Assembly: GCF_000738005.1 (NCBI RefSeq)
Contig: NZ_JHAL01000002.1
Span: 804,634-868,633, forward strand
Direction of reading: 5' to 3'
DNA: 64,000 bases
Origin: Bifidobacterium crudilactis
GTDB lineage: Bacteria; Actinomycetota; Actinomycetes; Actinomycetales; Bifidobacteriaceae
In this document: in pieces, positions 18,014-26,365 of the stretch
Position numbering within the stretch: position 1 is the first letter of the stretch
How the letters are laid out: each line of letters starts with the position of its first letter
Made by a program: the position numbers and the translations under genes
Notes under the pieces: model-generated
Told to the model about the DNA's origin: nothing
Database searches by the model: none
Seen by the model: the letters and a program-made list of their open reading frames with translations, nothing else

Positions 18014-19957
18014 CTACTCCTGAGACTGCGTGAACTGTGAATTATACAGGGTGGCGTATGCGCCGTCCTGTGCTATCAGTTCGTCATGGGAGCCCTGTTC
18101 GACGATTGATCCGTGGTTCACCACCAGAATGAGATCGGCATCGCGAATGGTGGACAGACGGTGGGCGATGACGAAGCTGGTGCGGTTCTCGCGTAGAGCG
18201 TTCATGGCCTGCTGCACCAGCAGTTCCGTTCTGGTGTCCACGGAGCTCGTCGCCTCGTCGAGTATCAGGATGTCAGGGTCGGAAAGGAAGGCCCTGCATA
18301 TCGTCATCAGCTGACGCTCCCCCTGACTCAGCTCGGAACTGTCCTCGTTGAGCACGGTGTCGTAGCCATTGGGGAGTCTGCGGATGAACTCGTCGACATG
18401 GGTCGCCCTCGCTCCTGCAAGCATCTGCTCTTCGCTCAGTTGCCTGCCTTCCTGGACACCATACAGCAGGTTGTCGCGCACGGTGCCGTCGAACAGCCAG
18501 GTATCCTGCAGAACCATGCCGAAATGTCTGCGAAGACTGTCCCTGGTGACCGTCGCGGTATCCACGCCGTCGATGGTGATGGCGCCTCCCTGAATTTCAT
18601 AGAAGCGCATCAGCAGGTTCACCAAGGTTGTTTTCCCTGCTCCGGTGGGGCCTACGATTGCGACCGTCTGCCCAGGTTTTGCTTCCAGGGAGAGATGCTG
18701 AATCAGGGGTTCATCGGAACGATAGGAGAAGGACACATCATCGAAACGGACATGACCTTCGATGTTGCCGCCCGTGAGCTCGCCGATTTCGTGTGCATCC
18801 ACCGGGTCGGGCTGCTGCTCCTCCTCATCCAGGAATTCGAAGATGCGCTGGCAACTGGCCAAGGAGCTCTGGAGCATGGTGCCCATGGAAGCCAATTCGC
18901 CGAGTGGCTGGGAGGACTGTCGGGAGTACTGCGTGAACGCCTGCAGATCACCCAGGCTCAAGGTGCCGGAAAGCACTTTGACACCACCGAAGATAACGAC
19001 CAGCACGAAACTGAGGTTTCCGAAGAAGGTCGTTACCGGCGTGACCAGAGACGAGAGGAACGACGCCTTGAACGAGGCGTCGTACAGTTGACGATTGCGC
19101 TTGTCGAACTCTTCTTTCGCGGCGTCCTGTCTGCCGTATGAACGCACGATCATATGCCCGGAGAACATCTCCTCGACATGGCTGTTGACCTCTCCGGTCT
19201 TGGCCCACTGTGCGATGAAGTTCGGCTGGGTCTTCTTCATGATGAATGCGGCGCACAAGCCCATCACCGGAATGATGACGAAAGCCACCAGCGTGAGCAT
19301 GGGCGAAATCGAGAGCATCATGATGAAGGTCGCAACCACCATGAATACCGAGAAGAACAGCTCTCCGAGAATCTGCTGCAAGGTCTGGGAGATGTTGTCC
19401 ACATCGTTGGTCGTACGGCTCATGACCTCCCCGCGCGGCGTCCTGTCGAAATACTGCAGGGGCAGACGGGACATCTTGTCCTCGATCTGCGCACGCATCC
19501 GAAACACGGCGTCCGAGACCACACGTGTCATCAGGAAGTTCTGCACCAGTCGCAGCAGAATGGAGACCAGATAGATGGCGATGACGATCAGCAGAATCGT
19601 GCCGAAGGTCGACCAGTCGATGCCTTGGCCTGCTTTGACGTTCATCGAGGCGATCATGTCCGCGAAGGAACCCTTGCCCTGCGCACGCAGGGCCGCGACG
19701 ACCTGTTCGGTCGGCGTTCCTGCCGGGACACCCTGCTTCTGAAGCATTGTGCCGAGGATACCCGAGAAGAGCACATTGGTGGCCTTGCCCAGTATCTTCG
19801 GGCCCAAAGCAACCAATCCAACCGATATCATGCCCGAAATGACCATAATGATCACTCGGATCTTGCTGGCCAGCAGATACTTCAGCAGGCGCTTGATGAT
19901 CTTGCCGGTCTGTCCCTTTTTCTGCATTGGGATTGCAGCTGTCATTCCCTCTGTCAT
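18014..19957 (-). CDS. ABC exporter half-transporter, second subunit (permease-ATPase)
   Basis: The 647-residue fusion has an N-terminal six-helix exporter domain and a C-terminal ATPase. The ATPase has Walker A GPTGAGKTTLVNL, Walker B ILILDEATSSVD with the catalytic glutamate, and a signature written LSQGERQ instead of LSGGQ. The partner 19957-21717 has the complementary defect, so the pair should form a heterodimer with one degenerate and one active ATP site, as in BmrCD or TM287/288. Loss of the second Gly in the signature is visible directly. The substrate is unknown (drug or lipid are common). The start ATG overlaps the stop of the partner by one base. Confidence 0.9.
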   Translation of the reverse strand: MTEGMTAAIPMQKKGQTGKIIKRLLKYLLASKIRVIIMVISGMISVGLVALGPKILGKATNVLFSGILGTMLQKQGVPAGTPTEQVVAALRAQGKGSFADMIASMNVKAGQGIDWSTFGTILLIVIAIYLVSILLRLVQNFLMTRVVSDAVFRMRAQIEDKMSRLPLQYFDRTPRGEVMSRTTNDVDNISQTLQQILGELFFSVFMVVATFIMMLSISPMLTLVAFVIIPVMGLCAAFIMKKTQPNFIAQWAKTGEVNSHVEEMFSGHMIVRSYGRQDAAKEEFDKRNRQLYDASFKASFLSSLVTPVTTFFGNLSFVLVVIFGGVKVLSGTLSLGDLQAFTQYSRQSSQPLGELASMGTMLQSSLASCQRIFEFLDEEEQQPDPVDAHEIGELTGGNIEGHVRFDDVSFSYRSDEPLIQHLSLEAKPGQTVAIVGPTGAGKTTLVNLLMRFYEIQGGAITIDGVDTATVTRDSLRRHFGMVLQDTWLFDGTVRDNLLYGVQEGRQLSEEQMLAGARATHVDEFIRRLPNGYDTVLNEDSSELSQGERQLMTICRAFLSDPDILILDEATSSVDTRTELLVQQAMNALRENRTSFVIAHRLSTIRDADLILVVNHGSIVEQGSHDELIAQDGAYATLYNSQFTQSQE

Positions 19958-21717
19958 TATTCTCCCCTCCCATCCAAGCTCAAGGCCTCCACGTCAGGGC
20001 CCAGACCACCTTGCGACTCAACGATTTCCTGGTAGGTCGGGCATGAGTTCATCAGCTCGTCATGCGTGCCCCTACCTACGATCCTGCCTGATTCGAACAC
20101 CAGTATCTGATCGGCGTCTCTTATGGATGTAGCCCGTTGTGCCACGAGAATCTGCGTCGCATGCCGTGTGACCGGGGCCAGGGCTTCACGCAGTTTCCTG
20201 TCGGTCGCCACATCTAGGGCTGAGAAGGCGTCATCGAAGGTGTAGATCAGCGGCTGCCTGAGTATCGCTCTGGCGATGCACAGGCGCTGCTTCTGTCCAC
20301 CCGAGAAATTGGTCCCTCCTTCGGAAACGGGAGCATCGAGCCCCTGTGGGTTCTCGCGCACGAATTCCTCGGCCTGGGCGATGCGCAGTGCCTGCCAGAT
20401 GTCGTCGTCCGTGGCATGCTCCGCTCCGTACTGCATGTTCGAGCGGATGGTTCCGGAAAAGAGCATGGCCTTCTGCGGCACCTGTCCGAACATCAGATTC
20501 AGTTGGGCCGGATCGTACTCACGCACATCATGGCCGTCGATAAGCACCTCGCCGGAATTCACATCGAACATTCTGTTCATCAGTCGAAGGACGGTGGACT
20601 TGCCCGAACCTGTGGAGCCGATGATGGCAGTGGTTGTTCCGGGTTCCGCAGTGAATGACAGATCGTCGAGCACCGGATCGTCCGCACCGGGATAGGAGAA
20701 GCCGACATGACGGAATTCCACCTTGCCCAGAGGAGCGTCGGCGACGTAGGGATGCTCTGGCGCGGTGATGCTGCTTTTGGCCTCCATCACCTCAGTGATG
20801 CGCTTGCTGGCGACGGATGCACGCGGCACCATAACCATCATCATCGCCGCCATCATCAGACCGATGAGGATAATCATCAGATACTGGATGAAGGCCTGCA
20901 GAGAACCGATCTGCATGCCGCCGGATTCGATGCGCTTGCCACCGAACCACATGATGCCCACATTCGACAGGTTGATGATAAAGAACAGCAGAGGGATCAT
21001 CATGCTCATCAGACGTCCGGTCGACATCAGCGTGTCATACACCTTGCGATTGGCGACATGGAAACGCTGGGCTTCACTGCGCTCACGCACGAATGCCCTG
21101 ATGACCCGAACACCGCTGATCTGCTCGCGGACAAGCCTGTTCACCGCATCCAGCCTGCGCTGCATCTTGCCGAACAGCGGACCCATCTTCGACATCAGTA
21201 TGCCCGCTATCACCAGCACCACCGGCAGAATGACGGCAAGCGACCATGTCAACGGCCTGTCCTGGCGGAAGGCCAGGATCACTCCGCCGACGAACTGCAC
21301 AGGTGCCTGAAGCACGATCAGCAGCATCTGCATGGTGGTCATCTGCACCTGCTGCACATCGTTCGTCGTCCTCGTGATCAGCGAGCCGGCCGAGAAACGC
21401 TCGACCTCCTGCAGACTCATATCCTCTACCGCGCTGAAGATATCCCTGCGCGTCTCATAGCCGAGACGCATGGCCAGTCTGGTCGAGTAATAGACCGCGA
21501 CCAGGTTGGCCAGAATCTGCACCACGGAAATGCCGATCATCTGGAAGCCGTAGCGGTAGATGGCATCCTTGTCTCCTGCGGCAACCCCGTTGTCGATGAT
21601 GTCTGCCTGCAGATTCGGCAGATATAGATTGAGCACTGACTGTGCAATCTGGAATACCACCAGTATGGTGACCTGAAACCAGTATGGCTTGAGGTATTTG
21701 CCCCAAAGTCTTAACAT
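19957..21717 (-). CDS. ABC exporter half-transporter, first subunit (permease-ATPase)
   Basis: The 586-residue half-transporter has membrane helices in residues about 15-290 and an ATPase domain with Walker A IGSTGSGKSTVLRLM, canonical signature FSGGQKQRLCIAR and Walker B LIYTFDDAFSALD. The second Asp replaces the catalytic glutamate after Walker B, typical of the degenerate half of heterodimeric exporters. The start has GGAGG four bases before the ATG. A perfect 9-bp inverted repeat about 26 bp upstream (21743-21763) may be an operator. It is co-transcribed with the downstream half (TAATG overlap). Confidence 0.9.
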   Translation of the reverse strand: MLRLWGKYLKPYWFQVTILVVFQIAQSVLNLYLPNLQADIIDNGVAAGDKDAIYRYGFQMIGISVVQILANLVAVYYSTRLAMRLGYETRRDIFSAVEDMSLQEVERFSAGSLITRTTNDVQQVQMTTMQMLLIVLQAPVQFVGGVILAFRQDRPLTWSLAVILPVVLVIAGILMSKMGPLFGKMQRRLDAVNRLVREQISGVRVIRAFVRERSEAQRFHVANRKVYDTLMSTGRLMSMMIPLLFFIINLSNVGIMWFGGKRIESGGMQIGSLQAFIQYLMIILIGLMMAAMMMVMVPRASVASKRITEVMEAKSSITAPEHPYVADAPLGKVEFRHVGFSYPGADDPVLDDLSFTAEPGTTTAIIGSTGSGKSTVLRLMNRMFDVNSGEVLIDGHDVREYDPAQLNLMFGQVPQKAMLFSGTIRSNMQYGAEHATDDDIWQALRIAQAEEFVRENPQGLDAPVSEGGTNFSGGQKQRLCIARAILRQPLIYTFDDAFSALDVATDRKLREALAPVTRHATQILVAQRATSIRDADQILVFESGRIVGRGTHDELMNSCPTYQEIVESQGGLGPDVEALSLDGRGE

Positions 21718-21742
21718 TCATCCTCCACATAACGCCGAAAAC

Positions 21743-21763
21743 GCGTTGGACACAGTCCAACGC
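21743..21763. promoter_or_regulatory. Perfect palindrome upstream of the ABC exporter operon (candidate operator)
   Basis: GCGTTGGAC and GTCCAACGC form a perfect 9-bp inverted repeat around ACA, 26 bp upstream of the exporter start codon. The size and position suit a dimeric repressor of the MarR or TetR type. No regulator gene is adjacent, so the binder is unknown. It could also be a hairpin in the leader. Confidence 0.45.
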
Positions 21764-21955
21764 AAACCTTGCCAAGACTACTACCGGATACTTTCCCGCC
21801 GTGACATATGCATGAATTATCCATGATTCTGCGCTCACCGTGAAAGACTTGCACACTTGGATGAACTCTGACTTTTAAGCCCTGACCTCTGAACTGTGAC
21901 ATCCGCAAGCCGACCGTAGGTGCTTTGGCACCGTTGCAGGAACTTGTATAACCAA

Positions 21956-22064
21956 TTTGTGTAGGGATTTCGAGAAGCATATGCTCTTGCACACCATTGT
22001 GGACGAGGTATTCCGCCGTTTTTCGACACCTTCAACCAGTGTTACTGTCAATTCCCTACACAAA
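21956..22064. repeat. About 110-bp intergenic inverted-repeat element, copy B
   Basis: Perfect 12-bp terminal inverted repeats, TTTGTGTAGGGA (21956-21967) and TCCCTACACAAA (22053-22064), flank 85 bp of mostly unique sequence. TTCCGCC begins 43 bases after the left arm, followed by GTTTTTCGAC, which is nearly identical to copy C. It occupies the 366-bp gap between the ABC exporter promoter and the end of the next ABC ATPase gene. The remaining gap sequence shows only the palindrome at 21743-21763. Confidence 0.85.
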
Positions 22065-22083
22065 AGACAGCGAAGGCGTCATG

Positions 22084-22968
22084 TCAAACCAGGAATGCGG
22101 ACCAACGACCCTGCTGCTGTGTGGCGTGCAGCTTCATACCGAAAATAGTGCTCAAACGCTCATCGGTAAAACCATGCTCAAGGTCGCCCCGGTACACGAT
22201 GGTTCCCGGTTGAGGATCGGCGCCGGACACTGCATCCTCATGTGCACGGGATTCGTCGCCTTGCTCCCTGCCCATGATGGCCACCTGATTGAATCCCCGT
22301 GGTATTTCCTCGAGCCTATGCGTCACCAGCACCACACTCATGCGGCGGTTCTGCGTACCGATATCGCTGAGCGCACGAATCACCAACTCCCTACCGCCAA
22401 GATCGAGACCAGTGGTGGGTTCGTCCAGAATCAGCAGTTCCGGCTCCGCCATCAGCGCACGACAGATGAGGACGCGTGTACGTTCGCCTTCGGAGAGTTT
22501 GAACATCCGTTTGCCACAGAGGTATTCGATACCGAAACGTGACATCAGCGCACGCGCGCGACCGAATTCCTCATCCGTGTATCTGTCCCTCCACCGTCCG
22601 GTCGTGGCGGTGAGCGCGGTGACCACCGCATCCAGGGGGTCCTCGTCGGGAGGGAAGGCTCGTGACAGTTCCGCCGAACTCAGACCAATACGATTCCTGT
22701 AGGAGAAAACATCCACCTTGCCGAGGCGGTTGCCGAGAATATCAACCGTGCCCGAACTCGGGTATCCCCTGGTGCTCATCATCGCGACGAGACTGGACTT
22801 GCCGATGCCGTTCGGCCCGAACAGCACCCATTTCTCACCGGGCTCGATGCGCAGATCGACATCACGCAGAATCACACGGCGTTGCCTGCGGAATTCCACG
22901 TCCCGCAGGTCCACCGCGGCGTCGGACCACCGCCCATTTCCAAGCGTCGTGTCCATCGCATCACCCAT
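22084..22968 (-). CDS. Stand-alone ABC transporter ATP-binding protein
   Basis: The 294-residue ATPase has Walker A FGPNGIGKSSLVAMM, signature KLSEGERTRVLICRAL and Walker B LLILDEPTTGLD, and H-loop VLVTHRLEEI. No permease gene is adjacent, so the complex it serves is unknown. The sequence style (molybdate/YlmA-like ATPases with FGPNGxGKSSL and THRxEEIP) is consistent with a small ATPase family that often occurs alone. The ATG at 22966-22968 is preferred over the longer frame, which would run into the glycogen synthase gene. An internal ATG at 22953 is also possible. Confidence 0.82.
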   Translation of the reverse strand: MGDAMDTTLGNGRWSDAAVDLRDVEFRRQRRVILRDVDLRIEPGEKWVLFGPNGIGKSSLVAMMSTRGYPSSGTVDILGNRLGKVDVFSYRNRIGLSSAELSRAFPPDEDPLDAVVTALTATTGRWRDRYTDEEFGRARALMSRFGIEYLCGKRMFKLSEGERTRVLICRALMAEPELLILDEPTTGLDLGGRELVIRALSDIGTQNRRMSVVLVTHRLEEIPRGFNQVAIMGREQGDESRAHEDAVSGADPQPGTIVYRGDLEHGFTDERLSTIFGMKLHATQQQGRWSAFLV

Positions 22969-23029
22969 GTGCCATTCCGCCTTCGTCAACTCTTCAACAA
23001 CACCGAAAACCACCGCACCACAATCGAAA

Positions 23030-24265
23030 CTATTGTCGATGCCCCTGCAAAGCCCTGTTGTAGACCTCGAGGGTCTCCTCCGCGATGCGCTCCCAAGAGA
23101 ACAGGTCGCGTGCTCGCGCATACCCGGCTTTGCCCATGGCCTCGGCCCTGGCCGAATCCTCGAACATGGCATCTATGGCGGAAGCCATGTCATGCACGAA
23201 TCTTTCGGGGTCGGTGGGCGTTCCCGTCCCATCGTGAAGCTGATCCAGCGGAACCAGGGTTCCTGTCACGCCATCCTCCACCACTTCGGGAATGCCCCCC
23301 GTGGTGCTGGCCACGACAGGAAGATTGCAGGCCATCGCCTCCAGATTCACGATGCCCAGAGGTTCGTAGATGCTCGGGCAGATGAAAGCATCTGAACCGT
23401 GTTCCAAGGCGCACAGCTCGGGCCTCGGCAGCATCTCTTCGATCCAGATGATATTGCCTCGCTCCTCCTGCAACCCGGCAAAGCCCGATTTCACTTCCTC
23501 GGCTATCTCTGGCGTATCAGGAGCACCGGCGCACAGCACCACCTGAATGCCCGGGTCTATAAGGTGCAGAGCTTGAAGCAGATACGGCAGGCCTTTCTGC
23601 CTGGTGATGCGGCCGACGAAGAGCAGCGTCGGCTTTGAACGGTCGATGCCATAGCGTTCAAACACACCCCATGCGGGCGAATCGTCATCAGGACGCTCGA
23701 AATCACTCATGGTGATGCCGTTATGAACCACATCCACATTGTCGGGATTGACGTTGGGGTAGGCGCTGAGAATATCCTGCTTCATCCCCGCCGACACGGC
23801 GATGATGCGGTCCGCGGACTCGTAGGCGTCACGTTCCGCCCATGAACTCAGCCTGTAACCGCCACCGAGCTGCTCGGCCTTCCATGGGCGGAACGGTTCA
23901 AGGCTATGAGCGGTTATCACCAACGGGACATCGTGCATCTGCGAGGCCAGACGCCCCGCGAGGCAGGCATACCATGTGTGGGCATGAACAAGGTCGGCCT
24001 CCACATCCTGTGCCATCAGCAAATCCACGCCGAAAGTCTTCAGCACGGCATTGGCCTCGGACAACTCGGCAGGGACATCGTACCCGACCACCTCGAGTCC
24101 ATGACCTGATCCATGACTGTCGTAGACGCCGCCACGCGGGCCATCGAAAGCGCGCACGGTCACATCGATGCGTTCCGCCAGCACCTTGGACAGTTCCTCG
24201 ACATGCACGCCAGCGCCACCATAGACATGCGGCGGATATTCACGGCTTAATATGTCAACCTTCAT
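23030..24265 (-). CDS. glgA: Glycogen synthase, actinobacterial GT4 type
   Basis: This 411-residue GT4 glycosyltransferase begins with [21 protein letters not shown] and contains the nucleotide-sugar motif [16 protein letters not shown] and the retaining-enzyme [19 protein letters not shown] segment. It matches the actinobacterial enzyme annotated either as GlgA or as GlgM (which makes maltose-1-phosphate from ADP-glucose). Which reaction predominates cannot be decided here. It has a good ribosome binding site (AGGAGG) upstream of the ATG. It is probably followed co-directionally by the small ABC ATPase. Confidence 0.88.
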   Translation of the reverse strand: MKVDILSREYPPHVYGGAGVHVEELSKVLAERIDVTVRAFDGPRGGVYDSHGSGHGLEVVGYDVPAELSEANAVLKTFGVDLLMAQDVEADLVHAHTWYACLAGRLASQMHDVPLVITAHSLEPFRPWKAEQLGGGYRLSSWAERDAYESADRIIAVSAGMKQDILSAYPNVNPDNVDVVHNGITMSDFERPDDDSPAWGVFERYGIDRSKPTLLFVGRITRQKGLPYLLQALHLIDPGIQVVLCAGAPDTPEIAEEVKSGFAGLQEERGNIIWIEEMLPRPELCALEHGSDAFICPSIYEPLGIVNLEAMACNLPVVASTTGGIPEVVEDGVTGTLVPLDQLHDGTGTPTDPERFVHDMASAIDAMFEDSARAEAMGKAGYARARDLFSWERIAEETLEVYNRALQGHRQ

Positions 24266-24288
24266 CGTTGAAGCCTCCTATGCCTGAG

Positions 24289-24738
24289 TTATACAGCAGT
24301 ACCAAAATCATCGAGATTCGGATTCTCCTCAGAAGAGCCCCCGACGAAGAACAGACTCAGCACGCCTACGGCGAAAACTGAGGAAATGGCGATCACCAAC
24401 CACATCGGTACGTTGGATAGCCACATGATTACCAGGAACGAGAGGCATGAAATCACGATGAGCACCCAACTGAGCAGACGAAGCCACTGGCGCGCGCTCG
24501 TGGGCATGTGAATAGGGCTCGATGAGGTCGTGACCGCAGCTGCGGCTGTTTCGGCAATCGGTCCGCCTGATGGTTTCCACTCGCCGTCTTCATGTTCCTG
24601 CAGACGTCTTGAGCGCTCTTGCAATGCGTACTCGTCAATCATTCCCGAGCGTCCGCGACCTTTGGTCTGGTCGTACTGTTCGGGTATGCCTCGACGATTG
24701 CCTCGGGACTGTGCTCGTCGCTGTGCACGGTTAGCCAT
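24289..24738 (-). CDS. Small conserved membrane protein of unknown function
   Basis: The 149-residue protein starts with a strongly basic MANRAQRRAQSRGNRRG segment, then a charged soluble stretch, and ends with two predicted membrane helices (LLSWVLIVISCLSFLVIMWL and MWLVIAISSVFAVGVLSLFF). The final tail is acidic (SSEENPNLDDFG). The layout suggests a cytoplasmic N-terminus and a hairpin in the membrane. It is 23 bp upstream of glgA on the same strand. I do not recognise a functional family. Confidence 0.7.
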   Translation of the reverse strand: MANRAQRRAQSRGNRRGIPEQYDQTKGRGRSGMIDEYALQERSRRLQEHEDGEWKPSGGPIAETAAAAVTTSSSPIHMPTSARQWLRLLSWVLIVISCLSFLVIMWLSNVPMWLVIAISSVFAVGVLSLFFVGGSSEENPNLDDFGTAV

Positions 24739-24770
24739 CCGGGATCCTCCCTGTTTCCTCTGACCTGAAC

Positions 24771-24817
24771 CTGTCGCAGAACCCTGACCGAAGTCATGGC
24801 GCAGAATCCTGCGACAG
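24771..24817 (-). terminator. Hairpin downstream of gltD
   Basis: CTGTCGCAG (24771-24779) and CTGCGACAG (24809-24817) form a perfect 9-bp inverted repeat 14 bp beyond the gltD stop. No U-tract follows, so termination strength is uncertain. Confidence 0.4.
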
Positions 24818-24831
24818 CAAACAGTATCAGT

Positions 24832-26364
24832 TTATCGCGGAAGCATCATTGGGCGCTGCGAGGCGAATACCGGCGCAGGCAGCTCGGTCGCACCGGTGAG
24901 GAAATCATCCACTGCGGCAGCGCAACTGCGGCCTTCGGAAATCGCCCAGACTACCAGAGACTGACCGCGTCCGGCATCTCCACAGACGAACACACCGTCC
25001 TGACTTGTGGCGAACTGGTCGTTTCTGGCGACGTTGCCACGGGGGTCGAGTTCGACGGGAACCTGGTCGACCAAGGTCGTGGTGTCTGGATGCAGAAAAC
25101 CTACGGACAAGAGCACGAGATCCGCTGGAAGCACCCGTTCGGTTCCTTCCTGACGAGTGAAGGGGCCGTTGTCCCCCGGGGCCACGTCAACCACACGCAG
25201 ACCTGTCACATGACCGTTCTCGTCGGCGATGAAACTATCGGCAGCGGTGTTTTCGGTGATGTTGACCTCGGCGCCATTGGCATCCTCGTCGACGAATTCG
25301 ACGGAATCCGTGCTGTACAGGTATGTGCCGCCCTCCTCCATCGAAGAGGTCTTCTGGTAGGTACGTGCATACGTGGGCCACGGATTGGCATCTGGACGCT
25401 CGTTTGGCTCCTGCGGCATGATCTGCAGTACCGTCACCGACTTCGCGCCTTGACGCAATGATGTGCCGAGACAGTCCGAACCGGTGTCGCCTCCACCGAT
25501 GACGATGACGTGCTTGTCCTTGGCAATGATGTCGTTGATCGGCTTCTTGCCCCAGACCCTGCGCGTCGCGTCTGGAAGGAAGTCCATGGCGTAATGAATG
25601 CCCTTGAGCTCGCGGCCTGTGATGGAGATGTTTCGCGGAACGGTTGAGCCGATGGCCACTACGACCGCATCGTAACGGCTGCGCAGATCATCCCAGGTGA
25701 TGTCCTTGCCGATTTCGGTGCTGGTTCGGAAGCGGGTTCCTTCGGCCTCCATCTGCTCCACGCGCTTGTCGAGCAGACCCTTGTCAAGCTTGAAGTTCGG
25801 AATGCCGTACCTCATCAGGCCACCGATGGCATCGGCACGCTCGTACACCACCACCGTGTGCCCCGCTCTGGTGAGCTGCTGTGCGCAGGCAAGTCCTGCG
25901 GGACCTGAACCGACAACGGCAACGGTCATATCCGTCAGTCTCTGCGGTGGCTGCGGTTTGACGTAATCCAGCTCCCATGCCTGGTCGATGATGGTCTGCT
26001 CGTCGAGCTTGATCATCGTCGGCGGCTGATGAATGCCGAGCACGCAAGCCTGCTCGCATGGCGCAGGGCAGATGCGACCGGTGACCTCGGGGAAGTTGTT
26101 CGTCACGGAAAGACGGTTGTAAGCGTCCTCCCATTGCTCCTGACGAACCAAATCATTGAATTCGGGAATGATATTGCCCAGCGGGCAACCGGTCATGCAG
26201 AAAGGCGTGCCGCAATCCATGCAGCGGGCGGCCTGGATGGTCGTCCAGGGCTGCAGACCTTTCTCGGCGTGGACGTCGAACCAGTCCTGAACCCTCTCGT
26301 TGACCGGACGCTCGGCGAGCTCGCGGCGGGTGCGGACCTTCAAAAATCCTCTGGGATCTCCCAT
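24832..26364 (-). CDS. gltD: Glutamate synthase small subunit
   Basis: GltD supplies electrons from NADPH to GltB for making two glutamates from glutamine and 2-oxoglutarate. The 510-residue protein has N-terminal iron-sulfur cysteines (ARCMDCGTPFCMTGCPLGN and GRICPAPCEQAC), an FAD site (VAVVGSGPAGLACAQQL) and an NADPH site (VIVIGGGDTGSDCLG). The C-terminal CGDAGRGQSLVVWAISEGR is the second FAD motif. The ATG at 26362-26364, one base past the gltB stop, is chosen; the longer frame lies inside gltB. Confidence 0.94.
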   Translation of the reverse strand: MGDPRGFLKVRTRRELAERPVNERVQDWFDVHAEKGLQPWTTIQAARCMDCGTPFCMTGCPLGNIIPEFNDLVRQEQWEDAYNRLSVTNNFPEVTGRICPAPCEQACVLGIHQPPTMIKLDEQTIIDQAWELDYVKPQPPQRLTDMTVAVVGSGPAGLACAQQLTRAGHTVVVYERADAIGGLMRYGIPNFKLDKGLLDKRVEQMEAEGTRFRTSTEIGKDITWDDLRSRYDAVVVAIGSTVPRNISITGRELKGIHYAMDFLPDATRRVWGKKPINDIIAKDKHVIVIGGGDTGSDCLGTSLRQGAKSVTVLQIMPQEPNERPDANPWPTYARTYQKTSSMEEGGTYLYSTDSVEFVDEDANGAEVNITENTAADSFIADENGHVTGLRVVDVAPGDNGPFTRQEGTERVLPADLVLLSVGFLHPDTTTLVDQVPVELDPRGNVARNDQFATSQDGVFVCGDAGRGQSLVVWAISEGRSCAAAVDDFLTGATELPAPVFASQRPMMLPR

Positions 26365-26365
26365 A

